From the NCBI GenBank assembly GCA_017475895.1, contig JAFVEQ010000020.1, positions 1 through 64,000 on the forward strand: DNA of 64,000 nt, given 5' to 3'. Position numbers and translations under genes: made by a program. The notes beneath the pieces are model-generated. The model had not been told where the DNA came from. It searched no databases and saw only the letters and a program-made list of their open reading frames with translations. Of this stretch, positions 17,687-26,020 are shown piece by piece. Source of the DNA: Rickettsiales bacterium (lineage in GTDB: Bacteria > Pseudomonadota > Alphaproteobacteria > Rickettsiales > UBA1997). The number at the start of each line of letters is the position of its first letter. The stretch's first letter is position 1.

Positions 17687-20004
17687 TAGTGAACTTCACT
17701 CCAATTTGTTCCGGTTTTTAACTCAACCGGTAATTTTATGTCAAAGGTTACCACATTTTCCATAGTATCCTTAACAATCTGTTTAACCTCCTCTAAACAA
17801 TCGTTTTTAACCTCAATTAGCAATTCGTCGTGTATCTGCAGTATAATTTTAGCATCATAATTTTTTATTCCATTATACACGCCAATCATCGCTTTTTTTA
17901 TGATATCGGCACCAGTACCCTGTATCGGTGCATTTATAGCCAACCTTTCCAAAAATGACTTCTGTGGTTCTTTAGAATTAATCAAATCTATGTAGCATAC
18001 CCTGCCAAACATCGTTTTAACAAAACCATTTTTGTTAGCAAAAAACTTTATGTTTTCCATATAGTCTTTTATTTCCGGATATAAATTAAAGTAACTGTTC
18101 ATATAATTTTTAGCATCACTGTTACTCATATCAAGTCTTTTAGCAAGGCCATATTGAGTTGTACCATACACTATACTAAAGTTAATAGCCTTCGCCATTC
18201 TTCTCATCTCCGGCGTTATTTCGTCCGTTTTAAATACAGTTTTTGCCGTTTCGGTATGTATATCTAAATTATTTTTAAAACTCTCTATTAATTTAACCAC
18301 ATGAGCATACTGTGCTAATATTCTCAATTCTATTTGTGAATAATCAACGCCTATGAAACTATAACCGCTTTTAGCAACAAAAGTTTTTCTAATTTTTTCA
18401 CCATCATCGGTTCTTATTGGTATATTCTGTAGATTTGGATTGTTGGAACTTAGACGACCAGTTATAACGTAGGTATTTGAATAGGTTGTATGAACTCTTG
18501 AATCTTTGTCAATCAATTTCTGCAGTGTGTCCGTATAGGTATTTTTTAACTTCGTATAGTGTCTATACTCCAAAACATCTCCGGCTATATCAAACCCCAT
18601 CTGGTACAAAGTTTCCAATATCTCAACATCCGTAGAATACACACCAGATTTGTTTGCTTTTTTCACAGGCGGTAAATTCATTTTATTAAACAATATCTCG
18701 CTTAGCTGCTTTGGTGAATTGATATTAAATTCAACACCAGCGGTTTTATAGATATTTTCCTCAAGTCTCAATAGCTCTATGGAAAAATAATTAGATAACT
18801 TTTTTAATTCCCCAATGTCGATTTTAACCCCCACAAACTCCATATCCGCCAAAACTTTCACCAGTGGATTTTCCACCTCATCATAAAGTTTTTTTAGCTC
18901 AGTATTTTCATCTTCTTTTAATCTACCGGATAATATTTCATGAATTATACCAAAAACATCTATTTTAAAACAATTAAAATTAAAAATATTATCCGTTAAC
19001 TGTGCCAAATCTTTACCTTTGTTATACTGCTCCAAAACAGTGTTATTTTTTTCAAGATTATTCATCTTAATTTCAGCATTATTCATCAGGTAATTTTCAA
19101 TTATTCCACTTAAGTTATGTCTATATTTTCCATTGTCCAACAGATAGGACATGACGGAAATATCATCATAATTCACAATGTCTATACTATATCGCCTCAA
19201 AATTCTGATTTGCTTCTTCACATCATAGGATATTTTTAAAAGTTTATCATTTTCAAACACGGGTTTCAAAATATTCAAAACATCGTGTAGCAACAGACAA
19301 TCATTTTTAACATTTCCACCATCAAACAAATCATACTTTTCATTGTCATCGCAGATGCACACATAAAACACAAGATTTTTACTTACATCATCGAAACATA
19401 TTGAAGTAATTGAATTAAAATCATCTACAAAATTATTTGACAACTCAATTTCTAACCTGTCATTATTTTTCACCAACTCGGCGCAAACTTCATTTAGTGT
19501 TTTAATGTCTGTAATTTTTTTGTACCTACTGTTATTTTCACCACCCGAAGGCAGCACATCGTTTTCCACAGAAAATATTTTTTCTATTTCCTTTGCTATG
19601 CTATTAAACTCCATCCTATAGAGAAAATCTTTAAATTTTATCGGATCAAAGTTTTTAAATGTTAGTTCATCAATGTCAACACCCAAATCAACATCATCAC
19701 ACAAAGATATAAGTTTTTTTGACAATAACAATTTATCCATGTTTTCAACTATTGCTCTTTTTCTCTTTTCTTGTTTTATATCATTAACGTTTTCTATTAA
19801 ATTATCCAAACTACCAAAGGTATTCATCAATTCAACAGCTGTTTTTTCACCTATACTGGGAACTCCTGGTACATTATCCGAAGAGTCTCCCATCAGAGAC
19901 AAAACACCCAAAAGTTGCTCAGGTTTTACTCCCCACTTTTCCTTAACTTCCTCCACACCTATTTTTTTTAGCATCTTTTGTTTCATACAAAAATATATTT
20001 TCAT
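17686..20004 (-). CDS. polA: DNA polymerase I, C-terminal frame
   Basis: This frame encodes the rest of the 5' nuclease domain (VKPEQLLGVLSLMGDSSDNVPGVPSIGEKTA), a degenerate 3'-5' exonuclease-like domain and the polymerase domain. Motif A is DYSQIELRILAQY, motif B RRMAKAINFSIVYGT and motif C QIHDELL, all intact. The exonuclease domain lacks the DxE pair (the equivalent stretch reads LEIELSNN), so proofreading is probably lost. The coding sequence continues from the frame at 19943-20434, but an 8-base A run shifts the frame by one. The 20004 boundary is only the first ATG in this frame and is not a likely real start. Confidence 0.85.
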   Translation of the reverse strand: MKIYFCMKQKMLKKIGVEEVKEKWGVKPEQLLGVLSLMGDSSDNVPGVPSIGEKTAVELMNTFGSLDNLIENVNDIKQEKRKRAIVENMDKLLLSKKLISLCDDVDLGVDIDELTFKNFDPIKFKDFLYRMEFNSIAKEIEKIFSVENDVLPSGGENNSRYKKITDIKTLNEVCAELVKNNDRLEIELSNNFVDDFNSITSICFDDVSKNLVFYVCICDDNEKYDLFDGGNVKNDCLLLHDVLNILKPVFENDKLLKISYDVKKQIRILRRYSIDIVNYDDISVMSYLLDNGKYRHNLSGIIENYLMNNAEIKMNNLEKNNTVLEQYNKGKDLAQLTDNIFNFNCFKIDVFGIIHEILSGRLKEDENTELKKLYDEVENPLVKVLADMEFVGVKIDIGELKKLSNYFSIELLRLEENIYKTAGVEFNINSPKQLSEILFNKMNLPPVKKANKSGVYSTDVEILETLYQMGFDIAGDVLEYRHYTKLKNTYTDTLQKLIDKDSRVHTTYSNTYVITGRLSSNNPNLQNIPIRTDDGEKIRKTFVAKSGYSFIGVDYSQIELRILAQYAHVVKLIESFKNNLDIHTETAKTVFKTDEITPEMRRMAKAINFSIVYGTTQYGLAKRLDMSNSDAKNYMNSYFNLYPEIKDYMENIKFFANKNGFVKTMFGRVCYIDLINSKEPQKSFLERLAINAPIQGTGADIIKKAMIGVYNGIKNYDAKIILQIHDELLIEVKNDCLEEVKQIVKDTMENVVTFDIKLPVELKTGTNWSEVH

Positions 20005-20434
20005 TCACCAACTGCATCAGATCCTTATCGCTCGATATAATCCACACCTCGTAACCGTCCTTTTCTGCTTTTTTTGCCAAAGTTGCTATGACGTCATCTG
20101 CCTCATAGCCATTCTTTTCAATTGTTTTTATATTTAAAACCTCCACCACCTCTCTAATTATAGGAAATTGTGGTTTCATATCCTCCGGAACTGGTGGTCT
20201 ATTGGCCTTATAGTCCTCATATAATTCATTTCTAAATGTTCTATTACCCGTATCAAAAACAACCGCTATATGTGTACTTTTTAACTCTATAATTAAATTC
20301 ATTAACATCCTAGTGAAGCCATAAACACCATTCACAGCAAGACCATCACTTCTTTTTTTAATATTTTTCAATGCGAAATATGCCCTAAAGAAAAAGTTGT
20401 AGCCGTCCACCAAAACAAGTCTTTTCTTATCCAT
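19943..20434 (-). CDS. polA: DNA polymerase I, N-terminal 5' nuclease frame
   Basis: About 163 aa to the stop. It encodes the start of the 5'-3' nuclease domain: KRLVLVDGYNFFFRAYFAL, GVYGFTRML, VFDTG..TFRNELYEDYKANRPPVPEDM, YEADDVIATLAKKAE, SSDKDLMQLV. In-frame reading ends ETKDAKKNRCGGS-stop at 19943. With one A fewer in the A8 run (19962-19969 on the plus strand as T8), the protein continues KDAKKIGVEEVKEKWG into the second frame and gives a normal polA of about 915 aa. Either the run is a true frameshift, a slippage site, or an assembly error. The ATG at 20434 gives the usual start just before LVLVDG. Confidence 0.85.
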   Translation of the reverse strand: MDKKRLVLVDGYNFFFRAYFALKNIKKRSDGLAVNGVYGFTRMLMNLIIELKSTHIAVVFDTGNRTFRNELYEDYKANRPPVPEDMKPQFPIIREVVEVLNIKTIEKNGYEADDVIATLAKKAEKDGYEVWIISSDKDLMQLVNENIFLYETKDAKKNRCGGS

Positions 20435-20558
20435 TTTTTTTAAAAAAATGATTTTATTCAAAGATAATTTTTATTATTTAAAAAACAATTAAAATTAATT
20501 ATTATTGTTTTTATAATTTATTGTTTTACAATTTATGTAAGAATTTTATTTTTTTACA

Positions 20559-21053
20559 ATGACCAAAGAATTTGTAGCAATAGGAAAAATTTTAACAACA
20601 CATGGCCTAATTGGAAACATTAAACTAGAAAGTTTTTGTGAAAATCCGGAGGAAATATTTAGCTATAATTTATATACCAACAATGGCAACAAAATATCCT
20701 GCAGAAAAGTCGGTAAAACAAGCAAAAATAATATTTTTATAGCAAAAATTGACGGTGTTAACTCCATAGATGAAGCAATGGAGCTTAAAAATAATGAAAT
20801 ATTTGTCAAGAGAGAAGAACTACAGGAAACAGAAGAAGATGAAGTTTACATTGACGATCTGCTTAACATGAAGGTCAACGGAGACGGAAAAACTGGCTCC
20901 ATTATCGATGTATATAACTACGGTGCCGGTGACGTTATTGAAATAAAATGGGATGATAACAAAATCGAATCCGTACCATTTACAAAAGATTTCATAAAAG
21001 ACGTAGATAAAGAAAACAATATTATATACATAAATTTACCAAAATACATTTAG
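20559..21053 (+). CDS. rimM: Ribosome maturation factor RimM
   Basis: 164 aa. RimM assists 30S head assembly by binding S19. The N-terminal barrel shows FVAIGKILTTHGLIGNIKLESF, the conserved THGL.G motif, and the C-terminal PRC-like barrel shows VYIDDLLNMKV and SVPFTKDFIKDVD. rimM usually follows rpsP in a conserved operon; here rpsP is separate at 31447. It is followed 4 bp later by an exoD-like gene on the same strand. Confidence 0.93.
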   Translation: MTKEFVAIGKILTTHGLIGNIKLESFCENPEEIFSYNLYTNNGNKISCRKVGKTSKNNIFIAKIDGVNSIDEAMELKNNEIFVKREELQETEEDEVYIDDLLNMKVNGDGKTGSIIDVYNYGAGDVIEIKWDDNKIESVPFTKDFIKDVDKENNIIYINLPKYI

Positions 21054-21057
21054 TACG

Positions 21058-21639
21058 ATGACAAACAAAAAAATCAGCAGCCTGTTGGAAGAGATAAAAG
21101 ATATATCCACCGAAGACGTAATAACGGTGGGTACAATATTAGACAACATAAAAGATAGCAAGTACTTGGTGATATTGTTCACAACCATACTAATTCTAGC
21201 TCCAATTCCCATATTATCCACGATTTTTGGTATTATCTGTGCTACACTTATGGTACAGATAATATCCGGTAAAAAAAAACTAGCGCTTCCAACATTTGTT
21301 TTAAATTTTAAAATAAAAAGGAAGGCACTGGTTTATTCATTGGATAAAATTAATTATTTATTAAAAAAAATTGAGCGTTTCACCAAAAATAGACTTTTAT
21401 TCTTTACTAACGAAAAGTTTATAAATATTTCACTACTTTTTCTATCAATTTTGAGCATATCGCCGGTGCCTTTAGCCTGTTTTTTTGCAGGTTTTGGAAT
21501 GGTGTTAATAATTTTTGGCTTTTTAAACAAAGATGGTCTATTTATTCCGTTGGGTATATTAAGCGGAATGATTGATATATGTATACACATAATTTTATTC
21601 ATTTGTGGAGCAAATTTTCTGTCTAAATTAATGCACTAA
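21058..21639 (+). CDS. ExoD-family membrane protein
   Basis: 193 aa. It begins with a short soluble helix (SSLLEEIKDISTEDVITVGTILDNI) and then has several hydrophobic segments (LVILFTTILILAPIPILST, a middle pair, and ISLLFLSILSISPVPLACF, FGMVLIIFGFL, CIHIILFICGANFL). The P-I-P motif after the first segment and the GxLNxDG turn (FGFLNKDGL) match the ExoD family, named from exopolysaccharide work in rhizobia. The biochemical role is unknown. It is probably translated with rimM. Confidence 0.8.
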   Translation: MTNKKISSLLEEIKDISTEDVITVGTILDNIKDSKYLVILFTTILILAPIPILSTIFGIICATLMVQIISGKKKLALPTFVLNFKIKRKALVYSLDKINYLLKKIERFTKNRLLFFTNEKFINISLLFLSILSISPVPLACFFAGFGMVLIIFGFLNKDGLFIPLGILSGMIDICIHIILFICGANFLSKLMH

Positions 21640-21716
21640 ACCATTTATCTTTACTATTTACTTTTAAAAAAAATATACTACACTGACACAGATTTAACAA
21701 CAACAAACAAATAAAA

Positions 21717-23651
21717 ATGTTGAAAATAGAGTTTTTAAACAAAGAGGTTGAGGTTGAAGACAACATCAATGGTTTTCAACTTATTAAGGCATTAAATATA
21801 CCAACTGATGAAGCAAAAAAAATAATTGCTTTAACCACAGATGACGAAATTAAAGACCTAACAACCACCATAACTAACTCTAAAATAACATTTATAAGAA
21901 ACGATTCATCAACGGGGCTAGATATTATAAGACATTCAACAGCACACCTTCTAGCCTACGCTGTTCAGGAATTATATGGAAAAGATGTAAAATTTACCAT
22001 AGGTCCATCCATAGAAAATGGTTTTTACTATGATTTTGATATTGATAAACCATTTTCTGAAGATGATTTGACGACAATAGAAAACAAAATGAATGAACTT
22101 ATAAAAAAAGACGATAAGTTTATAAGAGAAGTTTGGAAACGTGAAGATGCTTTAAAATACTTTAAAGATAAGAAACAGACCTACAAGGTGGAGTTAATAA
22201 ACGATCTAGATCAAAACGAAAAAATAAGTGTTTACAAGCTCGGAGATTTTATTGACTTATGCAGAGGTCCACACGTTCCCTCCAGCAGATATTTAAAAAA
22301 TTTCAAACTAACAAAGGTTGCCGGTGCCTACTGGAAGGGTAACAGCAACAACAAAATGTTACAAAGAATCTACGGTGTAGCCTTTGAAAGTGCTGAAAAA
22401 TTAAAGGAGTATTTAAGCTTTATAGAGGAAGCGGAAAGACGAGACCATAGAAAAATATGTAAAGCTATGGATTTGGTACACTTTGAGCCAGAATATGCCC
22501 CAGGTGCACCGTTCTACCATCCGAAAGGTTTATACATCTACAATAAACTCATATCCTACATGAGACAGAAACAGGATAACACCGGTTATATAGAGGTATC
22601 AACCCCAAGAGTTATGGATAGAATTCTATGGGAAACCTCCGGACATTGGGAAAAATACGGAGAACACAACTATTCCGGACAAACAGAAGATGGAAAGCAG
22701 TTTTGTATAAAACCTATGAACTGCCCCGGAAGCGTTCTAATATACAAACAAGGTATAAAGTCCTATAGAGATTTACCACTAAAGATAGCTGAATTCGGTA
22801 AAGTTAACAGATATGAAGCAAGCGGATCGCTGTTGGGTCTTTTAAGGGTAAGAGAATTTACACAGGATGATGCGCACATTTTTTGTACTCCAGAACAGGC
22901 GGAAAAGGAATGTATAGAATTAACTGAATTTCTGCTGGATATATACAAAGATTTTGGTTTTGAAGATGTAAAAATAAAGCTATCCACAAGACCAGAAAAA
23001 AGAATTGGAACAGAAGAGATTTGGGATATTTCAGAAAATGCTTTAGCTCAATCTCTAAAAAAACTTGGTCTAAACTACACGATTTTTGAAGGTGAAGGAG
23101 CATTTTACGGCCCAAAACTGGAATTTGTTCTAAGGGATGCAATAGGCAGAGAATGGCAGGCCGGAACAATACAGTTTGACATGAATCTACCAGAAAGATT
23201 TGATATATCGTATATCGGCGAAGACGGTCAAAAACACAGACCTATAATGTTACATAGGGCAATTTTCGGTTCCATTGAAAGATTTATGGGAATTTTAATA
23301 GAACACACCGAGGGTAAATTCCCGCTGTGGATAAGCCCACTACACATAGGTATAGCAACGGTTGTGGATGATGCTAAAACCTATGCTGAATACGTGGAGG
23401 ATAGATTAAGAAATGAAGGTTTTAAAATAAAAATAGATGTGTCAAATGAAAAGATAAATTATAAAATTAGAGAGATGTCTCTGGAAAAAATCCCCTATGT
23501 TTTAACCATCGGTAAAAAGGAAGAAAAAGATCACACCGTAAACGTAAGAACGTTAGGTAGTCAAGATAATATAGATATTTCTTTGGATGATTTTATAGGC
23601 AAGCTAAAAATGAAAATTAAACTTAAGGATAAAGACTATAATTTAAAATAG
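21717..23651 (+). CDS. thrS: Threonyl-tRNA synthetase
   Basis: 644 aa, normal length. Domains in order are the N-terminal TGS domain (residues 1-60), the editing domain with HSTAHLLAYAVQELYG (HxxxH) and later the C/H ligands in IDLCRGPHVPS, the class II catalytic core (motif 2 RYEASGSLLGLLRVREFTQDD; zinc Cys in MNCPG; HRAIFGSIERFMG motif 3), and the anticodon-binding domain. It charges tRNA-Thr and deacylates Ser-tRNA-Thr. It is a single gene ending at a strong bidirectional terminator. Confidence 0.98.
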   Translation: MLKIEFLNKEVEVEDNINGFQLIKALNIPTDEAKKIIALTTDDEIKDLTTTITNSKITFIRNDSSTGLDIIRHSTAHLLAYAVQELYGKDVKFTIGPSIENGFYYDFDIDKPFSEDDLTTIENKMNELIKKDDKFIREVWKREDALKYFKDKKQTYKVELINDLDQNEKISVYKLGDFIDLCRGPHVPSSRYLKNFKLTKVAGAYWKGNSNNKMLQRIYGVAFESAEKLKEYLSFIEEAERRDHRKICKAMDLVHFEPEYAPGAPFYHPKGLYIYNKLISYMRQKQDNTGYIEVSTPRVMDRILWETSGHWEKYGEHNYSGQTEDGKQFCIKPMNCPGSVLIYKQGIKSYRDLPLKIAEFGKVNRYEASGSLLGLLRVREFTQDDAHIFCTPEQAEKECIELTEFLLDIYKDFGFEDVKIKLSTRPEKRIGTEEIWDISENALAQSLKKLGLNYTIFEGEGAFYGPKLEFVLRDAIGREWQAGTIQFDMNLPERFDISYIGEDGQKHRPIMLHRAIFGSIERFMGILIEHTEGKFPLWISPLHIGIATVVDDAKTYAEYVEDRLRNEGFKIKIDVSNEKINYKIREMSLEKIPYVLTIGKKEEKDHTVNVRTLGSQDNIDISLDDFIGKLKMKIKLKDKDYNLK

Positions 23652-23672
23652 TAACACATCAATATAACAAAT

Positions 23673-23707
23673 AAAAAAATACCAGTTTAAAAAACTGGTA
23701 TTTTTTT
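23673..23707. terminator. Bidirectional intrinsic terminator
   Basis: A perfect 16-bp stem, AAAAAAATACCAGTTT pairing with AAACTGGTATTTTTTT, with a 3-base loop. It has a U-tract on either strand. It lies between the convergent genes thrS and the pilin-like gene and can serve both. Confidence 0.92.
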
Positions 23708-23763
23708 ATTTTACATTACAACACTAACTTAAAAATAAGCTATAGACGTACAACTCCACTCCA

Positions 23764-24498
23764 TTAATCTTCGGATGTTGTACTTGAAGTATTATCTTCT
23801 AACACCGTTGGTACTATAGTTAAGCTACCGGATAATGGTAAACCATCATCTATTTTATTGTCAAGCGAAACTAATACAGAAGCATCAATACCACCAGTGG
23901 AACTACCATAATTCTCTACAGCCAATCTATTTATTTGATTATAGCTCCCATCTATATCATCTCCTCTAACATAGACAAATAGTTCCCTAAGCCCCTTTAT
24001 TGTAGGGTAGTAGTTTCCCTCTCTTATCTCAGCTCTGGTGTTTAACTGTTCATTGGAACCTACGTAGTCATTATCCAGAAGACCAGCTAAACATAGATGT
24101 TGGAAAAAGTTTAAGCTTTCAGCATTAGTTACCTCTCCGGATTCATTTATTAGGTAATCATTGGATTTGTTTTTATCTATTTTGGATTTGGCTTTGGGAC
24201 CTAATTTGCTCTGGGGATCCTCCAGTATACCCGGAAGATTACCATATTTAGCCTGAAAGGTTTCGGTGGCTACCACATAGTTGTTTAGTTCTCGGGTGAT
24301 GTTAACTATCTTGGAGGCGCTTATCATGTTAGAGGCTTTAACCACTCCTAATATTAGTAAACCCAATATGACTAATACTATGGACAACTCTATGAGAGAA
24401 AAGGCTGAAAGTGAGGTGGTAACTATATTGTTGGTTGCGACATCATTAACGTCAGTGTTAATGTTAGTATTAGTTTTATCGATATTTTGTAACATCAT
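23764..24498 (-). CDS. Type IV pilin-like protein (pseudopilin)
   Basis: 244 aa. A 32-residue Asn/Thr-rich leader precedes the class III signal SA-FSLIELSIVLVILGLL (near residues 31-49), with the conserved Glu at +5. Residue -1 is Ala, not the usual Gly. The globular part has the spacing of bacterial pseudopilins: ITRELNNYVVATETFQAKYGNLPG and KIDDGLPLSGS. It would be processed by a PilD-type peptidase and built into a pilus or type II secretion-like fibre. A second, divergent copy is at 33027 and an assembly ATPase at 34369. GGAGA precedes two adjacent ATGs (24498, 24495). Confidence 0.8.
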   Translation of the reverse strand: MMLQNIDKTNTNINTDVNDVATNNIVTTSLSAFSLIELSIVLVILGLLILGVVKASNMISASKIVNITRELNNYVVATETFQAKYGNLPGILEDPQSKLGPKAKSKIDKNKSNDYLINESGEVTNAESLNFFQHLCLAGLLDNDYVGSNEQLNTRAEIREGNYYPTIKGLRELFVYVRGDDIDGSYNQINRLAVENYGSSTGGIDASVLVSLDNKIDDGLPLSGSLTIVPTVLEDNTSSTTSED

Positions 24499-24642
24499 TA
24501 TTCTCCATTTTTATTGTGATGGTATATAAAAACTATAATATGGGGCAATATGTTTAAACATTATTATTACAATTCACATATAAACTCAATACCCACAGTA
24601 AACACAACTCACTCACCACCACGTCCATAAATTGTGTTCACT

Positions 24643-24666
24643 TAAAAAAACAACTACAGTGTAGTT
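24643..24666 (-). terminator. Intrinsic terminator of the ferritin gene
   Basis: Read on the minus strand: AACTAC, ACT loop, GTAGTT, then GTTTTTTTAAG. The short 6-bp stem with a 7-base U-tract lies 4 bp after the ferritin stop. Confidence 0.65.
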
Positions 24667-24669
24667 TTA

Positions 24670-25158
24670 TTATCTTTTACCAGCTTCAGAATCAACAAAC
24701 ATCAAAGCAGATTGTGAATCTCCGGCCATTTTTATTTTTGCCAACATGGCACTGGCGTTTGACTCTTCCTCAACCTGTTCATCAATGTACCACTTCAGTA
24801 AACTCATTGTGGCACGATCATTTTCCTTTTCGGCAATATTATACAGGTCGTATATATTTCTTGTGGTTTGTTCTTCTCTTTTCAAAATATCCTCGTACAC
24901 AGCTGCTATATTTTCCCAGTCCTGTCTTGGCTTCTCAATCTCTTTAACTTCAACCCTACCTTGTCTTTCAAAAACATATCTATAAAATTTCATTCCATGT
25001 TCCTGTTCTTCTTCGAATTGTTTTAGGTTCCACTTTGCAAAACCGCACAGGTTATGCTCTTCACACCAGCTAGCTATTGATAAATAGAGAAAAGCATTAT
25101 CAAATTCATTTTTTATCTGAACATTAATTGCTTCTAAAACTTTTTCAGATATTTTCAT
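24670..25158 (-). CDS. ftnA: Bacterial non-heme ferritin
   Basis: 162 aa, normal for FtnA. It oxidises and stores iron in a 24-subunit cytoplasmic shell. Ferroxidase ligands are visible: Glu in NVQIKNEFDNAFLYL, the EEEQEHG block (FEEEQEHGMKFY) with Glu and His, Glu in EDILKREEQTTR and Gln-Glu in WYIDEQVEEES. No heme-ligand Met typical of bacterioferritin is obvious. The ATG at 25158 is chosen because AAGGGGG lies 6-12 bases upstream. It would protect an anaerobe against iron-driven oxidation. Confidence 0.93.
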   Translation of the reverse strand: MKISEKVLEAINVQIKNEFDNAFLYLSIASWCEEHNLCGFAKWNLKQFEEEQEHGMKFYRYVFERQGRVEVKEIEKPRQDWENIAAVYEDILKREEQTTRNIYDLYNIAEKENDRATMSLLKWYIDEQVEEESNASAMLAKIKMAGDSQSALMFVDSEAGKR

Positions 25159-25192
25159 GTTGTCCCCCTTAGTTGATAACGTGTACACCGCG

Positions 25193-25221
25193 ATTATATA
25201 ATCGTATTTTTAATATTTCAA
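25193..25221 (-). promoter_or_regulatory. Ferritin promoter with palindrome at the -10
   Basis: On the minus strand TTGAAA (25216-25221), a 17-bp spacer, and TATAAT (25193-25198). A perfect 14-bp palindrome CGATTATATAATCG (25191-25204) covers the -10 element and could be an operator. Short A+T palindromes are common by chance in such DNA, so the operator is only a suggestion. Confidence 0.6.
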
Positions 25222-25227
25222 TAAAAA

Positions 25228-25830
25228 TTATAGATATTTATAACTGCCATCATCATATTTTACAAAACAATGATTTTGATTAAATTTTAAATTCATTCTA
25301 TTGTTCATTATTTCCTCTTTTGTTTTTCCGGACAGAATTTCAGCAATAACAGAACAGACACCCTGATGCCCAACAAATACCATATCCTTCACATCCTTGT
25401 ATTTATCCAAAAATTTCATAATCCTTTCATACTCACTGGCGAAACTTTCTCCACCGCCGGGGTAACACCAATTCCATGGATCTTTTTCTCTTTCCTCCAA
25501 TTCCTTTTTGTACTTTATTTTAGCTTCTTCTTTTGTCATGTTTTCAAGATACCCTTTATATTTAGTCTTTATAAGAGGTTCTATTTCTATAATGTTTGTA
25601 TATTCCACACCCAAAATTTCCATTATTATCTGCAGCGTGTGTTGAGTTCTCATTTTTGGACTGGATATAAACCTATATTTTGTAAAGTCCTGCTTTTCAT
25701 CAAGTAATCTATAGCCAAGAGATTTAGCCTGATCTATTCCTTTTATTGTTAACAGAACCTCACTGTCACCACCAAATTTATTATGTTTATTACCGTAGGT
25801 TTCACAGTGTCTTATGTTATATATAGCCAT
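25228..25830 (-). CDS. Histidine phosphatase (phosphoglycerate mutase-like)
   Basis: 200 aa, cytoplasmic. The phosphohistidine motif is RHCETYGN (residues 7-14) in place of the usual RHGET. Then come the second Arg in SSPKMRTQHTL, a catalytic Glu in PGGGESFASEYER and the second His in VFVGHQGV. Such enzymes remove phosphate from sugars, nucleotides or phosphoproteins through a phosphohistidine. The substrate is unknown. The promoter of ferritin begins just after its stop. Confidence 0.88.
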   Translation of the reverse strand: MAIYNIRHCETYGNKHNKFGGDSEVLLTIKGIDQAKSLGYRLLDEKQDFTKYRFISSPKMRTQHTLQIIMEILGVEYTNIIEIEPLIKTKYKGYLENMTKEEAKIKYKKELEEREKDPWNWCYPGGGESFASEYERIMKFLDKYKDVKDMVFVGHQGVCSVIAEILSGKTKEEIMNNRMNLKFNQNHCFVKYDDGSYKYL

Positions 25831-26020
25831 ATTATGTTATGTTGTTTGTTTTTTTTGAAATGATATACAATTTTTTTAATTTGTCAATTTACGCCAACAA
25901 TCATTTAATACATTTTTGTTGGACATAGGTCTTTGAATTTTTTATTTTATTTTTTATTGAAAATAATATTTTTTATAATACCATTGTGGAGATTTATTAA
26001 CAACAACTTAGTTTTTTGGT

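Noticed and set aside
21640..21716. T-box or other riboswitch upstream of thrS
   Set aside because: The leader is about 75 bp, A+T-rich and lacks the T-box sequence or a terminator hairpin.
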